A program made the position numbers and the translations under genes. 64,000 nucleotides of DNA from Parvularculales bacterium (GTDB lineage: Bacteria; Pseudomonadota; Alphaproteobacteria; JAPOUT01; JBAJNM01), in contig JBAJNM010000006.1 in NCBI GenBank assembly GCA_036881865.1, positions 1 through 64,000 on the forward strand. The letters run 5' to 3'. Every line of letters begins with the position of its first letter. The stretch's first letter is position 1. Of this stretch, positions 1 to 9,185 are shown one piece after another. The notes beneath the pieces were generated by a model. It did no database searches. It was not told the DNA's origin and saw nothing but the letters and a program-made list of their open reading frames with translations.

Positions 1-600
1 CTGATGGGAAATGCCGTAGGAGGCCAGACGGGCGGGGTCGATCACGACCTCCAGAAGTTCGTCGCGGTGTCCCGACAGTTTAGATTCCAGCACCGAGGGT
101 ATGCTTTCAATATGATCCTTCAGCACATTGGCATACCGGAAGAGTGTGCGATCCGGAACATCCCCGGACAGGGCCACGAGCATCACCGGTTGCAGAGCGG
201 CGTTAATCTCCATCACGATGGGCTCTTCGCTCTCTGAGGGGAGTTTGGGTTTCGCCAGATCAATTTTTTCGCGCACACCGGCGAGAGCCTCCTGTACATC
301 AAAAGAGACATCGAACTCCAGAAGCATAATGGCGCTTCCCTGATTGGCTATGGAGGTCATGCTTTTCAGTCCCTCCAGTGAGCGCATCTCGAATTCCATC
401 GGCTTGATGAGCAGACGCTCCGAGTCCTCCGGCGATATGCCCGGATGCAGAATAAAGACCGAGACCCAGGGGATAGGAATATCCGGGTCCGCTTCCTTAG
501 GGATGGTAATGTAGGAGAAAACGCCCGCTATGAACAAAACCGCCATGGTCGTCAGGACGGTTCGCCTGTGAGATTGCATAAAATCAATGAGGCCGTTCAT
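1..600 (-). CDS. RND efflux transporter permease (AcrB/MexB-like), N-terminal part, cut by window edge
   Basis: This is the first 200 codons of an inner-membrane RND pump, a proton-driven exporter that works with a periplasmic adaptor. It opens with a short cytoplasmic helix and TM1 (about residues 13-30), followed by the porter-domain start with the motif TIPKEADPDIPIPWVSVF, typical of RND permeases. The ATG at 600 lies 24 bases after the stop of the adaptor gene upstream, so the two form an operon. The gene continues past position 1. The family is certain; the substrate cannot be told, and a hydrophobic drug, solvent or lipid is only a guess. Confidence 0.9.
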   Translation of the reverse strand, partial: MNGLIDFMQSHRRTVLTTMAVLFIAGVFSYITIPKEADPDIPIPWVSVFILHPGISPEDSERLLIKPMEFEMRSLEGLKSMTSIANQGSAIMLLEFDVSFDVQEALAGVREKIDLAKPKLPSESEEPIVMEINAALQPVMLVALSGDVPDRTLFRYANVLKDHIESIPSVLESKLSGHRDELLEVVIDPARLASYGISHQ

Positions 601-624
601 GATTGTGGTGCCTTATTTTGGTCC

Positions 625-1716
625 TTATCCCTCTTCAAGGGTAATCTGTACGTTTTGTCCTTCAACGACAAACTCCTGACCGACTGTAATGAGGGTGGCT
701 TCTTGAGGGAGGCCGGTAATCCATACCCCCTCGTTACCGCCTGAGAGCACAGTAACAGGCGCAAAAGTTACGCGGTTATTGCCGTCAATGAGACGAACAC
801 CGACTTGTCCATTATCGTTTAATACCAGAGCAGAAGGCGATATATGATGGGCCATAACATCATGGGCGGGGATCTTGACCTCAACCGTGATGCCATCTCG
901 CAAACCGCCATTGTCGTTGGGTATTTCCAGTTCTGTACGAAATGACCGGGTGGCCGGATCGGCAGATACAGCAATAAAACGGATATGCCCTGTGGCTTCT
1001 GTGCCATCAGGAAAATGCGCTATACCCGGCGAGTTTTGCGCAATATGACTCACTTCGTTTTCTGAAGCCATGGCTACGGCTAGTATAGGTTGGGAATCAA
1101 CAATCGTTGCACAAGGCTGGCCGACCTGGACATAATCCCTGACCTCAAGGGGAAGTTCATCAACAATACCTTCAAAGGGGGCTACAATTTTGGTTTTCTC
1201 TACTTCTACCTCGTGCTGAGCTACGGCGGCTTGCGCACCATCAAAGGCTGCCTTGACTGCGGCTACTCTGTTTGGGGACATATGCCCCCGCTCCACCAAA
1301 CTTACGGCTGCATTATATTCCAACTCACGTTGACGCTTTAGGGCACGGGCCTCATCAAGGCGCGCCATTCGCGCTTCAAGGTTTAGTTCACACAATAAAT
1401 CACCGGCAGAGACAAAATCTCCTTTGGCAACGGGAATGGTTTTGATGGTTCCTGTGGTCTCTGAGCGCACCGATACCTTACGAATAGCCTCCGTCTGGCC
1501 CTGTAGTGTGATGGTACTGACAAAGGGTTGGGCGGTGATAATGCGCCCTTTGACGAGAAATACGTCTTTATCCCCTTTGGGGGTTGTCTGAACGTCAAAC
1601 CCTTGAGGGTTAGGACTGCTGTTGGCTTTATCGTCGTCGGAGGTCATTAAGCCAGACAACAGCCAGCCCGCAGCAACGAGCGCTATGAGGGCGGCGGCAA
1701 TGTAGGAACGTTTCAT
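625..1716 (-). CDS. RND efflux periplasmic adaptor subunit (HlyD/MFP family)
   Basis: This 363-residue periplasmic adaptor would link the downstream RND permease to an outer-membrane channel. An N-terminal membrane anchor or signal (residues 5-24) is followed by a lipoyl-like half motif (VRSETTGTIKTIPVAKGDFV, from about 83). Next come a helical hairpin rich in A, E and R (about 115-170), the second lipoyl half (IVAPFEGIVDELPL) and beta-barrel domains. Length is usual for the family. It is the first gene of a two-gene operon with the permease, and no regulator gene lies next to it in this window. Confidence 0.9.
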   Translation of the reverse strand: MKRSYIAAALIALVAAGWLLSGLMTSDDDKANSSPNPQGFDVQTTPKGDKDVFLVKGRIITAQPFVSTITLQGQTEAIRKVSVRSETTGTIKTIPVAKGDFVSAGDLLCELNLEARMARLDEARALKRQRELEYNAAVSLVERGHMSPNRVAAVKAAFDGAQAAVAQHEVEVEKTKIVAPFEGIVDELPLEVRDYVQVGQPCATIVDSQPILAVAMASENEVSHIAQNSPGIAHFPDGTEATGHIRFIAVSADPATRSFRTELEIPNDNGGLRDGITVEVKIPAHDVMAHHISPSALVLNDNGQVGVRLIDGNNRVTFAPVTVLSGGNEGVWITGLPQEATLITVGQEFVVEGQNVQITLEEG

Positions 1717-2071
1717 GAGAGAACCCTGAGTTGTAACCCTATGTACGGATTATACACATTATTAGGGATGCCCTAAGAGTAGGCGATATTCATAGTGCAT
1801 ACAAGATTAAACGGATAGTAGGCTAAACTCCGTCGCAGAATTGTATTTTTTATGCTTCTGGCAGATGAGGTAATATTTTAGATATTCTAGGCTCTAGTGC
1901 ATTATCCTCTAAATGTTCCGCACCACGACCAATACACAAAAGAATTTACCAATGCAGTTCAAAGCCTTCAAAATCATGTGATGGTATATGGATTTAGTGT
2001 TTTATGCAAATCTGGTACTCTCCATGAGTACGGCTACCAAATTGTGAATTCAGAGATGGAGAAAGGGTCTC
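1717..2071. other. Intergenic region between divergent efflux and symporter genes
   Basis: These 355 bases separate the leftward efflux operon from the rightward symporter gene and must hold the promoters of both. I could not pick out a convincing -35/-10 pair, operator palindrome or RNA gene. An open frame starting at 1897 on the plus strand runs into the symporter gene in another phase and looks like chance. Confidence 0.5.
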
Positions 2072-3415
2072 ATGGCTATACCTATAGAGCGAGAACAATG
2101 GCAATCAAGGTTGGGCTTTATGCTGGCTGCATCGGGGTCCGCGGTAGGGCTGGGAAATATCTGGCGGTTTCCATGGCTTACGGGCGAAAATGGCGGGGGT
2201 ACATTTCTTTTCACCTATTTGATTTTGATTTTTACCATAGGGTTATCAGTGCTGATGGCGGAGTTTGCTTTAGGGCGGGCTTCTCAGCGTGATGTCGTGG
2301 GGGCTTATGAGACCATAGGGAGCAAAAAATGGTCTTGGGTGGGCTATGTTTCCGTCCTGACCGGCCTCTTGATTATGTCTTTTTACTGTGTCGTCGGTGG
2401 GTGGACATTATCCTACGCCTTTCGGGCAGGAATGGGTCAACTGGCGGGTGATGATGCTGAGGTTCTTCAGACTATATTTAGCACTTTTACTGCCTCATCC
2501 TTAGAGCCGGTTTTTTGGCAGCTATTGTTTATTGTCCTGACAGTCTATGTGGTCATGCGCGGCATAAGTAGTGGTATTGAACGGTGGTCGCGGATTTTGA
2601 TGCCTATATTGTTGGTGTTACTGGTAGGGCTGGCTATTTGGGTTTTGTTCTTGCCGGGCGCTTGGGAGGGTGTTAAGTACATGTTTTTGCCTGATTTTTC
2701 AAAATTCACACCAAGTATGCTCGTGACAGCCCTTTCACAAGCGCTGTTCTCGTTATCTGTTGGCATGGGAGCTATGATTACTTATGGCTCATACTTAAAG
2801 CAGCAAGAAAATTTACCTCGGGCAGCCCTTGCTGTAACAGCGTTGGATACATTTGTTGCCCTTGTGGCTGGTCTGCTTATCCTGCCGGCGGTCTTTGCTT
2901 TCGGGTACAGTCTCGATGGTGGTCCCGGCCTTGCCTTTGTAACCTTGCCCGCGATCTTTTCCGGGTTGCCTGGTGCATTGGTACTATCCACGGCATTCTT
3001 CTTGTTGCTTGCCATTGCGGCGTTGACATCAGCGGTCTCTATATTGGAGGTGGCCGTCGCGTGGGTTCATAGTCAGGTTAGTGTGTCACGCCAAAAATCG
3101 GCTTTGTTGGTTGGGGTGATTGTGACGATTATGGGTGTTCCTGTCTCACTGTCGTTCGGCATATGGCAGGATGTCACCTTGGTCGGGCTGAACTTGTTTG
3201 AACTGGCTGATGGACTGAGTGGCAAAATCATGTTGCCTGTAGGTGCTCTTGCGCTAGCTATCTTTGTGGGTTGGATCGTCTGGCCTAGGATACGCGACGA
3301 GGTTCTTCAGGGAAGTGAGGGTTCTGCCGCTACGGTCAGGGTGTGGGGTTTTATCTGTCGATATATTGCTCCACCGGCCATTGTTGTTATTTTGGTGGCA
3401 GGGCTTATTTCCTGA
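2072..3415 (+). CDS. Sodium-dependent transporter, NSS/SNF family
   Basis: This 447-residue integral membrane protein belongs to the neurotransmitter:sodium symporter family (LeuT/MhsT-like), which brings amino acids or related amines in with Na+. The family signature is clear near the N-terminus: AVGLGNIWRFPWLTGENGGG (residues 24-43), forming the TM1 Na+/substrate site. Hydrophobic segments suggest 11-12 helices, the usual bacterial arrangement. The chosen ATG has a purine-rich GAGAAAGGG about 5 bases upstream. It stands alone and converges with the TRAP operon. Substrate cannot be read from the sequence. Confidence 0.93.
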   Translation: MAIPIEREQWQSRLGFMLAASGSAVGLGNIWRFPWLTGENGGGTFLFTYLILIFTIGLSVLMAEFALGRASQRDVVGAYETIGSKKWSWVGYVSVLTGLLIMSFYCVVGGWTLSYAFRAGMGQLAGDDAEVLQTIFSTFTASSLEPVFWQLLFIVLTVYVVMRGISSGIERWSRILMPILLVLLVGLAIWVLFLPGAWEGVKYMFLPDFSKFTPSMLVTALSQALFSLSVGMGAMITYGSYLKQQENLPRAALAVTALDTFVALVAGLLILPAVFAFGYSLDGGPGLAFVTLPAIFSGLPGALVLSTAFFLLLAIAALTSAVSILEVAVAWVHSQVSVSRQKSALLVGVIVTIMGVPVSLSFGIWQDVTLVGLNLFELADGLSGKIMLPVGALALAIFVGWIVWPRIRDEVLQGSEGSAATVRVWGFICRYIAPPAIVVILVAGLIS

Positions 3416-3425
3416 CGGGAGTCTT

Positions 3426-3437
3426 GTCTCTAGAGAC
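3426..3437. repeat. 12-base perfect palindrome between convergent genes
   Basis: GTCTCTAGAGAC is self-complementary and lies between the stop codons of the symporter gene and dctM. It could be part of a bidirectional terminator, but there is no T-run and no loop, so that role is only a possibility. Confidence 0.3.
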
Positions 3438-3477
3438 CTAATCTCTGTCGGGGTGTGCCTCTTGACGGGGGGAGGTG

Positions 3478-4794
3478 CTATCGGGTCAGGGTTTCGGGTA
3501 GCCAGGTAATCGTCTCGGGCCAGATTAAGAAGACGGTTACCGTCAGGATGTCAGCGACTACAAAGGGGAGTACACCACGGAAAACGGTTGATATGGGAAT
3601 GTCTTTGCGTATACCTGCAACAACAAAGCAGTTTAATCCAATGGGTGGTGTTACCAAACAGACTTCTGCCATTTTGACGACCACAATACCAAACCAGATG
3701 GGGTCGTATCCAAGGGCTATAACAGCGGGATAAACCACGGGAAGGGTGAGCAAAAGCATGCCGATGGCATCCATAAACATGCCTAATATGACATAGCTCG
3801 CTAGGATACAGATCATAATAACCACAGGTGGGTAGGGCAGAGAAACGACCCATTCGGTAAATTGTGCAGGAATCTCTGTAAATCCTAAAAAACGCACAAA
3901 AATAAGGATGCCCCAGATGAGGGCGAATATCATAGCGGTTAGTTTGGCGCTTTCCAGCATGGCATTTTGGAAACTGTGCGCTGATGTTTTGTTGATAAGA
4001 GCTATGAGAAAGACGATGGCAGCGCCTAGGGCACCGGCCTCGGTGGGTGTTGCCCAGCCCAGATAAATGGAGGAAAAAATGATGACAACTACCGTAAGAG
4101 TAGGCAGAGCACCCGGTAGAGCACGGAAGCGTTCACGCCATGTAACGTTTGGGATTTTGGGGGCAATGGTAGGATACCATCGCACCCAAAGGAGAATGAT
4201 AATTACATAAATGAGTGCCGAAATAAGACCGGGAATAAATCCGGCTAACAAAAGTTTGCCAACGGATTGTTCTACAACGATAGCGTAAATGACGAGGATA
4301 GCACTTGGAGGAATAAGGCTCGCTAGAGTTCCCCCGGCGGCGACAACACCGGCAGCTAGTTGTTTTGAATAACCTGCATTCAGCATTTCAGGGATGGCAG
4401 CACGACTGAAGACGGCGGCCGTTGCGGTAGAGGCACCCGATACGGCGGCAAATCCCGCCGTTGCAAAAACGGAAGCGATAGCCAACCCGCCTGGTAGCCA
4501 ACCAAACCATTTACGGGTGGCATCAAAAAGTTTGGCTGTAATACCTGCATGAAAGGCTAAGTAGCCGATGAGAATGAACATGGGCAGGACTGACAGACTG
4601 TAGGTTACCGACTTTGAATGGGGGATGGTACCGGCAAGTCCTGCCCCTGCATCCCATCCGAGGATAATGATAAGTCCACACAAACCAACAAAACTGGCAG
4701 CGATATAAATCCGAACTCCCAGTAGAACGCAAACGATGAGACAGCCAACACCAATTAAGCCGATAAGGTTATTATCAATCTCCACGGGGGTCAT
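3478..4794 (-). CDS. dctM: TRAP transporter large permease (DctM)
   Basis: This is the large, roughly 12-helix membrane subunit of a tripartite ATP-independent periplasmic transporter, which drives solute uptake with the sodium or proton gradient. The family pattern is seen in the hydrophobic blocks and in motifs such as PMFILIGYLAFHAGI, ASLIPPSAILVIYAIVVEQS and GLNCFVVAGI near the end. I place the start at 4794 (MTPVEIDNN), which aligns with the usual N-terminus and has GAGAT upstream. ATGs at 4806 and 4833 are alternatives. The gene overlaps the dctQ stop by 20 bases, so translation is probably coupled. Confidence 0.92.
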   Translation of the reverse strand: MTPVEIDNNLIGLIGVGCLIVCVLLGVRIYIAASFVGLCGLIIILGWDAGAGLAGTIPHSKSVTYSLSVLPMFILIGYLAFHAGITAKLFDATRKWFGWLPGGLAIASVFATAGFAAVSGASTATAAVFSRAAIPEMLNAGYSKQLAAGVVAAGGTLASLIPPSAILVIYAIVVEQSVGKLLLAGFIPGLISALIYVIIILLWVRWYPTIAPKIPNVTWRERFRALPGALPTLTVVVIIFSSIYLGWATPTEAGALGAAIVFLIALINKTSAHSFQNAMLESAKLTAMIFALIWGILIFVRFLGFTEIPAQFTEWVVSLPYPPVVIMICILASYVILGMFMDAIGMLLLTLPVVYPAVIALGYDPIWFGIVVVKMAEVCLVTPPIGLNCFVVAGIRKDIPISTVFRGVLPFVVADILTVTVFLIWPETITWLPETLTR

Positions 4795-5401
4795 AGATCT
4801 CGTCATTGGGGTTTTGGGTTTTATGCATGCCACTAAGGTTCTGCAAAGAGAGGTAGAATGGTTCAGGAGCGGGTCGTATCAGCAGGCCTATAAACCCGAT
4901 CGTCATTACAAGAAGCCGCGCCCATAAAAGGGATAGTGAGATGGGGACTACAAGTTTAGAGGGCCACCAGAGATATCTGGCGTCGATGGTGACATCACCG
5001 CTTGTATAGGCACGGAGGGCATGGTCGAATCCGTAGCGGATTAAAGTAGCAATAACAAACAAGCCAATGAGTGCTCCAATGAGTTGCATCGCATAAAGCC
5101 AGCGCCCACGAAGGCGGTTGACAAGCAACGTCATACGCACGTGATCTCCGGCTCGTTCCGCATAAGAAATCGCAAAAAAAGCGAAGGGTGCCATTAGCAG
5201 TTCCACAATATCAATGTAACCAAAAATGGGAGTGTTAAAGACCTGCCGCCCCACGATTTGAGTAATGCCGATGGACATTAACAAAAAGATGCCGATGGCA
5301 GCAGCCATGGCAAATAAACGTTCAATTTTACGAACGATAGTATCTGTGCCAATATGAGCCTTAAGGAGCCTACTGCTGGCATCATTATATGAGAGGGGCA
5401 T
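4775..5401 (-). CDS. dctQ: TRAP transporter small permease (DctQ)
   Basis: This 208-residue protein is the four-helix small membrane subunit of the TRAP transporter. Hydrophobic segments fall near residues 30-52, 65-82, 98-120 and 155-180. A pattern common in DctQ proteins, FAFFAISYAERAGDHVRM (about residues 73-90), sits after the second helix. It is the middle gene of dctP-dctQ-dctM, with a 56-base gap from dctP and a short overlap with dctM. It acts in the inner membrane with DctM and takes no part in substrate choice. Confidence 0.9.
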   Translation of the reverse strand: MPLSYNDASSRLLKAHIGTDTIVRKIERLFAMAAAIGIFLLMSIGITQIVGRQVFNTPIFGYIDIVELLMAPFAFFAISYAERAGDHVRMTLLVNRLRGRWLYAMQLIGALIGLFVIATLIRYGFDHALRAYTSGDVTIDARYLWWPSKLVVPISLSLLWARLLVMTIGFIGLLIRPAPEPFYLSLQNLSGMHKTQNPNDEIYDPRGD

Positions 5402-5457
5402 GGCGTGTCAGATAATTATAAAAGTATTGATACAGAGAAACTGCTAGGGGGATCTGG

Positions 5458-6516
5458 CTAGTTTCCTTCTTCGGCGGTGGCGAGGAGATCGTTTAGCAAA
5501 CTACGGGCATCAAAAAAGCTATTGTTTTCAATAACCCATTCTTCCCAGATGGGTTGTCCGGCAATATCTCTAAACTGTGCAATTTGCGCGTCGGTATAGA
5601 CGATGCCGGTTAGGTCCTTTTCAAAAAGAGGTAAATTTTTTGCGTCTACATTCTTGTAAGTAGCGCGTTGAATGGTATAAGCCTCTCGTTTGAGGTCGTT
5701 TAGTAAGGCCTGATATTGCGGAGGAAGGGCTTCATAAGAGTCTTTGTTAAAGACAACAGCGCACTCTGCGGTGCCGGGGCTGAGATTGACCGTATACCAA
5801 TCACTTACTTCGTTTACGTTGAAAGACTTGAAACCATAAGTGAAGGGCAGAGACGCTGCATCAATAGTTCCTCTCTCAATAGATGTATATATTTCCGGTG
5901 ATGGAATAGTGGTTGGGGTAGCGCCCAGTTTTTTCATAGCTTCTCCAATGCCGCCACCTGCCCGTACGCGAAGGCCTTTCCACTCTTCAAGAGAGAGAGG
6001 TGGTGCGCCACGACCCATAAACTGATAGGTTGGCAGTAGCGAGGAGATATAGGGAATGGCGTTCCAGCGTTCCATATCAGCGAGAAATGCCGGATGATCA
6101 AGTAACATCTCTCGGACTCTTTGCGAGATATCGGGGTTATCAATAGGAAGAAAGGGAAGGGTGAGGATCATCCATGCGGGGTTTTTTCCCGGGTGATAGA
6201 AGTTGCAGAAAAATGCTCCCTGAAGAGCGCCAAGGCTGATACCATCAAGATTTTCGCGGGACTTAGAGAGAGCCTCACCATAATGAATTTTAATGCGGAA
6301 CTTATTATCGGTGCGTTTGGCTATTTGTTCGGCAACATGTTCCATACCGGCGCTCATGGCGCGTTTCTTGCCCCAGAAGGAGATATTCCAGTCAACGACT
6401 GGGCCTTGCACTGTCTGTGACCATACGGATGAAGAGTAACAGGTTACTGTGGCAAAAAAAATAACAGTCAAAACTGAAATACAACAACGATAAAGATCGC
6501 GGGGGATGGCATACAT
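5458..6516 (-). CDS. dctP: TRAP transporter substrate-binding protein (DctP)
   Basis: This 352-residue periplasmic binding protein delivers solute to DctQM. A signal peptide spans about residues 1-34, ending near SSVWSQ. The DctP signature around GLRVRAGGGIGEAMKKLGA (181-199) contains the arginine that normally binds a substrate carboxylate, so an organic acid is the likely ligand; that is inference. It is the first gene of the operon. No Shine-Dalgarno is obvious before the ATG at 6516. The 678-base region upstream should carry the operon promoter. Confidence 0.92.
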   Translation of the reverse strand: MYAIPRDLYRCCISVLTVIFFATVTCYSSSVWSQTVQGPVVDWNISFWGKKRAMSAGMEHVAEQIAKRTDNKFRIKIHYGEALSKSRENLDGISLGALQGAFFCNFYHPGKNPAWMILTLPFLPIDNPDISQRVREMLLDHPAFLADMERWNAIPYISSLLPTYQFMGRGAPPLSLEEWKGLRVRAGGGIGEAMKKLGATPTTIPSPEIYTSIERGTIDAASLPFTYGFKSFNVNEVSDWYTVNLSPGTAECAVVFNKDSYEALPPQYQALLNDLKREAYTIQRATYKNVDAKNLPLFEKDLTGIVYTDAQIAQFRDIAGQPIWEEWVIENNSFFDARSLLNDLLATAEEGN

Positions 6517-6821
6517 TTTAAAATCTTCTTTTTTGGTGATTAAGTGGCCGAGGGAAGAGGATTCAGGCTACACTAGAGTGGCGTATCCAATCGGGACAAT
6601 GATACTTAGGATATTCTGGAGACGATTGCAGGCAACGAGGCTAGCAGGCTCCGGTTGGAGATTGGTCATAATCGTCTGAATCGATCCAACAGGGTGGTAG
6701 CTCTCATAGGGTTTTCACGGCGCATGCTCTGCTGCTCTCAAAACTTGGCAAGAGAGTAACTGGGGATGGAGGAAAAAGTGTAGATTTATTATGTTGCCAA
6801 TAAAATTTCCGAAACTCCTAC

Positions 6822-6983
6822 TTACCCAAATGACTGTCTGGGTTCGTTATCCTCAATGTAACATTTATCCAAACTGCAAGGATAAAAATCCTCAGCATCA
6901 GCAAGGGTAACTGTAAAAACTACTGGTCTGGAAAAAGCGAATACCATCACAGTAGCAATTGAAACTGTTCTTAGAATCCCCAT
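6822..6983 (-). CDS. Hypothetical small secreted peptide with two cysteines
   Basis: The frame encodes about 53 residues starting MGILRTVSIATVMVFAF, with a basic n-region, a hydrophobic core and a plausible cleavage after LADA. That leaves a mature acidic peptide of roughly 23 residues with two cysteines (CSLDKC). AAGGGG stands about 8 bases before the ATG at 6983; an upstream ATG at 7010 would add nine residues. I recognise no family. It stands alone between dctP and lnt. Chance is a real alternative for an ORF this short. Confidence 0.35.
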   Translation of the reverse strand: MGILRTVSIATVMVFAFSRPVVFTVTLADAEDFYPCSLDKCYIEDNEPRQSFG

Positions 6984-7063
6984 TTTAGACCCCTTATTAG
7001 GTAGTGCCAAGCCAGCCCATTGCCATAATATTTTACTTTTTTACTTCTACAATGGCAAGCACA

Positions 7064-7109
7064 AACGATAGCGGCAATCCAAGCGTTTTGGCTTGCCGTT
7101 TCTATTGTT
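7064..7109. repeat. Imperfect hairpin downstream of lnt
   Basis: The core is CGGCAA-T-CCAA, a 5-base loop, then TTGG-C-TTGCCG, extended outward by AACGATAG pairing with CTATTGTT across a small bulge. It starts about 85 bases past the lnt stop on the minus strand. A transcription terminator is the simplest reading, though no T-tract follows on either strand. Confidence 0.45.
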
Positions 7110-7194
7110 AGTACTTTAAATGGAATTAGTTTATTATTCCGCTGTCTCTAATTCTCCAGACAATCTGGGGTATCTCTCAACGGGTGTGCCATCC

Positions 7195-8868
7195 TCATTC
7201 AACCGGAACGGTTTTGCGAAACATGGTTGATTTTTTGGGTGTTTCTGGATGGATGAATTTCGAGTATCCTGCCAAAAGAAGTAACACCAACAGGCTTATG
7301 GTGAGTGCGGGGATATCTCTCCAGCGTGAGAAGAACGTCGGTGACAGGGGTGCGGGCAGGCGAATATCAAGGTTGCCGTGCCGATTGATTCCCAGCATGG
7401 CGCGGATGCGCCCAAAGGGGTCAATAAGAGCGGAGATGCCGGTGTTGGCTGTGCGGACCATAGGGAGTCCTTCCTCAATGGCGCGCATGACGGCGTGGTC
7501 AAGATGCTGCCAGGGACCCATGTACTCACCGAGCCATCCGTCATTGGAGATATTCAGGAGCCATTCGGGACGCTCACCTGCCGGAAGGATCTCACCTGAA
7601 TAGATGGCCTCATAGCAGATCAGAACGCCCACATCGGGGAGGTCGCCTAGTGGAAGGACAGGCGAGGCGGTTCCCCCAGTATAGCCCCCTTGCCGTGTCA
7701 GTGCGTCAACACCAAGCCAGCGCAGCAGTTCTCCGAAAGGGATATATTCGCCCATGGGTGCGAGGTACCGCTTGTCGTAGAAGGCTTCAGAAGTACCACT
7801 ATCATTGATGACCAGCAGAGAGTTGTAAGCGTACCCTTCGGTGTCGTCGGGTTTCTGCCGTCTGGAACCTGTCAGCAACCGGCCCCCTTCGGGTAGATAC
7901 TTTGCGAGGCGGTCAAGTAACACCGGTTCGCGTTCCATGAAGACGGGCAGGGCTACTTCGGGCCAGATGACAATCAGCGGCGTCGGTTGTTTTGTATCGC
8001 CACCGAGTGAGAGGCTAGGAATACTGTCGGGAAAGAAACTCTGGCGCAAGAGGGAGTTTGCCATATCAACGAGTTTGTCACGGTTTGATCTGTCCTCTTG
8101 GGCAAAGTTGGGTTGTACCATACGAATGGCAAGAGAGTCTTCTGTTGGGGGAGTGATGGGCTTTATATGATACGTACCCCACACCCACGCACCGGCAGCC
8201 AGCGCTATCAAAAGGGGTGTGGCAATCCATCGTGTGAGATGTCCTGCGCGATAGGATGCGCCCCGGCCATCGGCAAGCAGAGCAGGCGTGAGCGAGAACA
8301 GGACACAAAGAAAGGTGAGTCCGTAGACCCCGACGAGGGAAGCCAGTTGCGCCCATGGCAGCACGGCGGTCAGGGTGTTGCCCAGAAGGTTCCAGGGAAG
8401 TCCGTTAAGGAGATAATGTCCGCGCGTCCAGTCGGCAAGAGTGAATAGAGACGCCAAGGCGAGAATACGTCCGGGCCCGTCTTGCCAGAAGAACAGGCGG
8501 GCGATGAGACAGGCGGCAACGAAGAAAGCGGGCCCTACAAACACTAGGAATAACAGAGGAAAAATGAAGTACCATAGTCGTTCCGGATCAATGAGGAAGG
8601 CGTTTGCGGTCCAGCCGGCACCGGCAAGGAAGAAACCTGCGCCGAAAGCCCAGGAAACGACAAGGGTGCGTAGGGCCGTTTGGCGTGGTGTGGGGGATAC
8701 GCATCCGTCCAGCAGCCAGACCAGCACACACAGGCAGACAGGGAGTGCGGGCAGAAAATGAAAGGGAGCAAGCGCAAGGACACACCCAACTCCCATGAGA
8801 AAGGCCAACAGCCAGACTTGATAGCCTCGTAGGTTGCCGATGCGGCTTGCAAGCGCAGATAATGTCAT
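7195..8868 (-). CDS. lnt: Apolipoprotein N-acyltransferase
   Basis: Lnt adds the third acyl chain to the N-terminal cysteine of lipoproteins in the inner membrane. The N-terminal half has several hydrophobic helices; the C-terminal half is a nitrilase-type domain. The catalytic triad is visible: Glu in VIWPEVALP, Lys in YDKRYLAPMGEYIPFGE and Cys in GVLICYEAIYSGE. I choose the ATG at 8868 (557 residues, MTLSALASRIG), because the open frame further upstream runs through a tRNA gene. No strong ribosome-binding site is seen. Its lipoprotein clients would include BamB encoded in this window. Confidence 0.92.
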   Translation of the reverse strand: MTLSALASRIGNLRGYQVWLLAFLMGVGCVLALAPFHFLPALPVCLCVLVWLLDGCVSPTPRQTALRTLVVSWAFGAGFFLAGAGWTANAFLIDPERLWYFIFPLLFLVFVGPAFFVAACLIARLFFWQDGPGRILALASLFTLADWTRGHYLLNGLPWNLLGNTLTAVLPWAQLASLVGVYGLTFLCVLFSLTPALLADGRGASYRAGHLTRWIATPLLIALAAGAWVWGTYHIKPITPPTEDSLAIRMVQPNFAQEDRSNRDKLVDMANSLLRQSFFPDSIPSLSLGGDTKQPTPLIVIWPEVALPVFMEREPVLLDRLAKYLPEGGRLLTGSRRQKPDDTEGYAYNSLLVINDSGTSEAFYDKRYLAPMGEYIPFGELLRWLGVDALTRQGGYTGGTASPVLPLGDLPDVGVLICYEAIYSGEILPAGERPEWLLNISNDGWLGEYMGPWQHLDHAVMRAIEEGLPMVRTANTGISALIDPFGRIRAMLGINRHGNLDIRLPAPLSPTFFSRWRDIPALTISLLVLLLLAGYSKFIHPETPKKSTMFRKTVPVE

Positions 8869-9111
8869 ATTGTGTGAGAGCAATTCATTATATTGGTGTG
8901 AAAGTAATTCCTTTCCCCTTTCCGCGTCAATATTCAAATTCGGGGAGATTAAATTTCTCTCTAAAGTCTCATTAGGGTGTTTCCGGTAAGATCCATTAGC
9001 AGGCTTGAAGTATAAAGTATAATGGCCGAATCCGGCATCAATCTTGAATTTCTTACCGGCCAAAAGAGCAGGAGTGTTGACTACAAGTGTGATTGGGGTA
9101 AAAGCCAAAAC

Positions 9112-9185
9112 TGGCTGGGGGAGGAGGATTCGAACCTCCACTGACGAATTCAGAGTCCGCTGTCCTACCGTTAGACGATCCCCCA
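9112..9185 (-). tRNA. tRNA-Gln (anticodon CUG)
   Basis: The minus strand folds into a standard cloverleaf. The acceptor stem TGGGGGA pairs with TCCCCCA, and there is a D arm and an anticodon arm with loop CTCTGAA giving anticodon CTG. The T arm GAGG/TTCGAATC/CTCC is intact, and the 3' CCA is encoded. The weak U1-A72 pair and discriminator G73 fit glutamine tRNA. It reads CAG codons. The gene lies between lnt and the glc remnant. Confidence 0.95.

Larger units (their letters stand above)
6517..7194. other. Gene-poor region between dctP and lnt
   Basis: About 680 bases lie between the start of dctP and the end of lnt. I see one possible small secreted peptide (6822-6983, minus strand) and one strong hairpin (7064-7109). 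The stretch 6540-6800 holds no convincing gene; it may carry the dctP promoter and decayed sequence. Confidence 0.5.

Noticed and set aside
1897-2292. 131-residue plus-strand frame before the NSS symporter
   Set aside because: Overlaps the symporter in another phase; no protein-like features.
6640-6765. Possible AraC/GlxA-type helix-turn-helix remnant (RLRLEIGHNRLNRSN) on the plus strand
   Set aside because: Only a few residues resemble the family and the frame is short and unsupported; could be chance.
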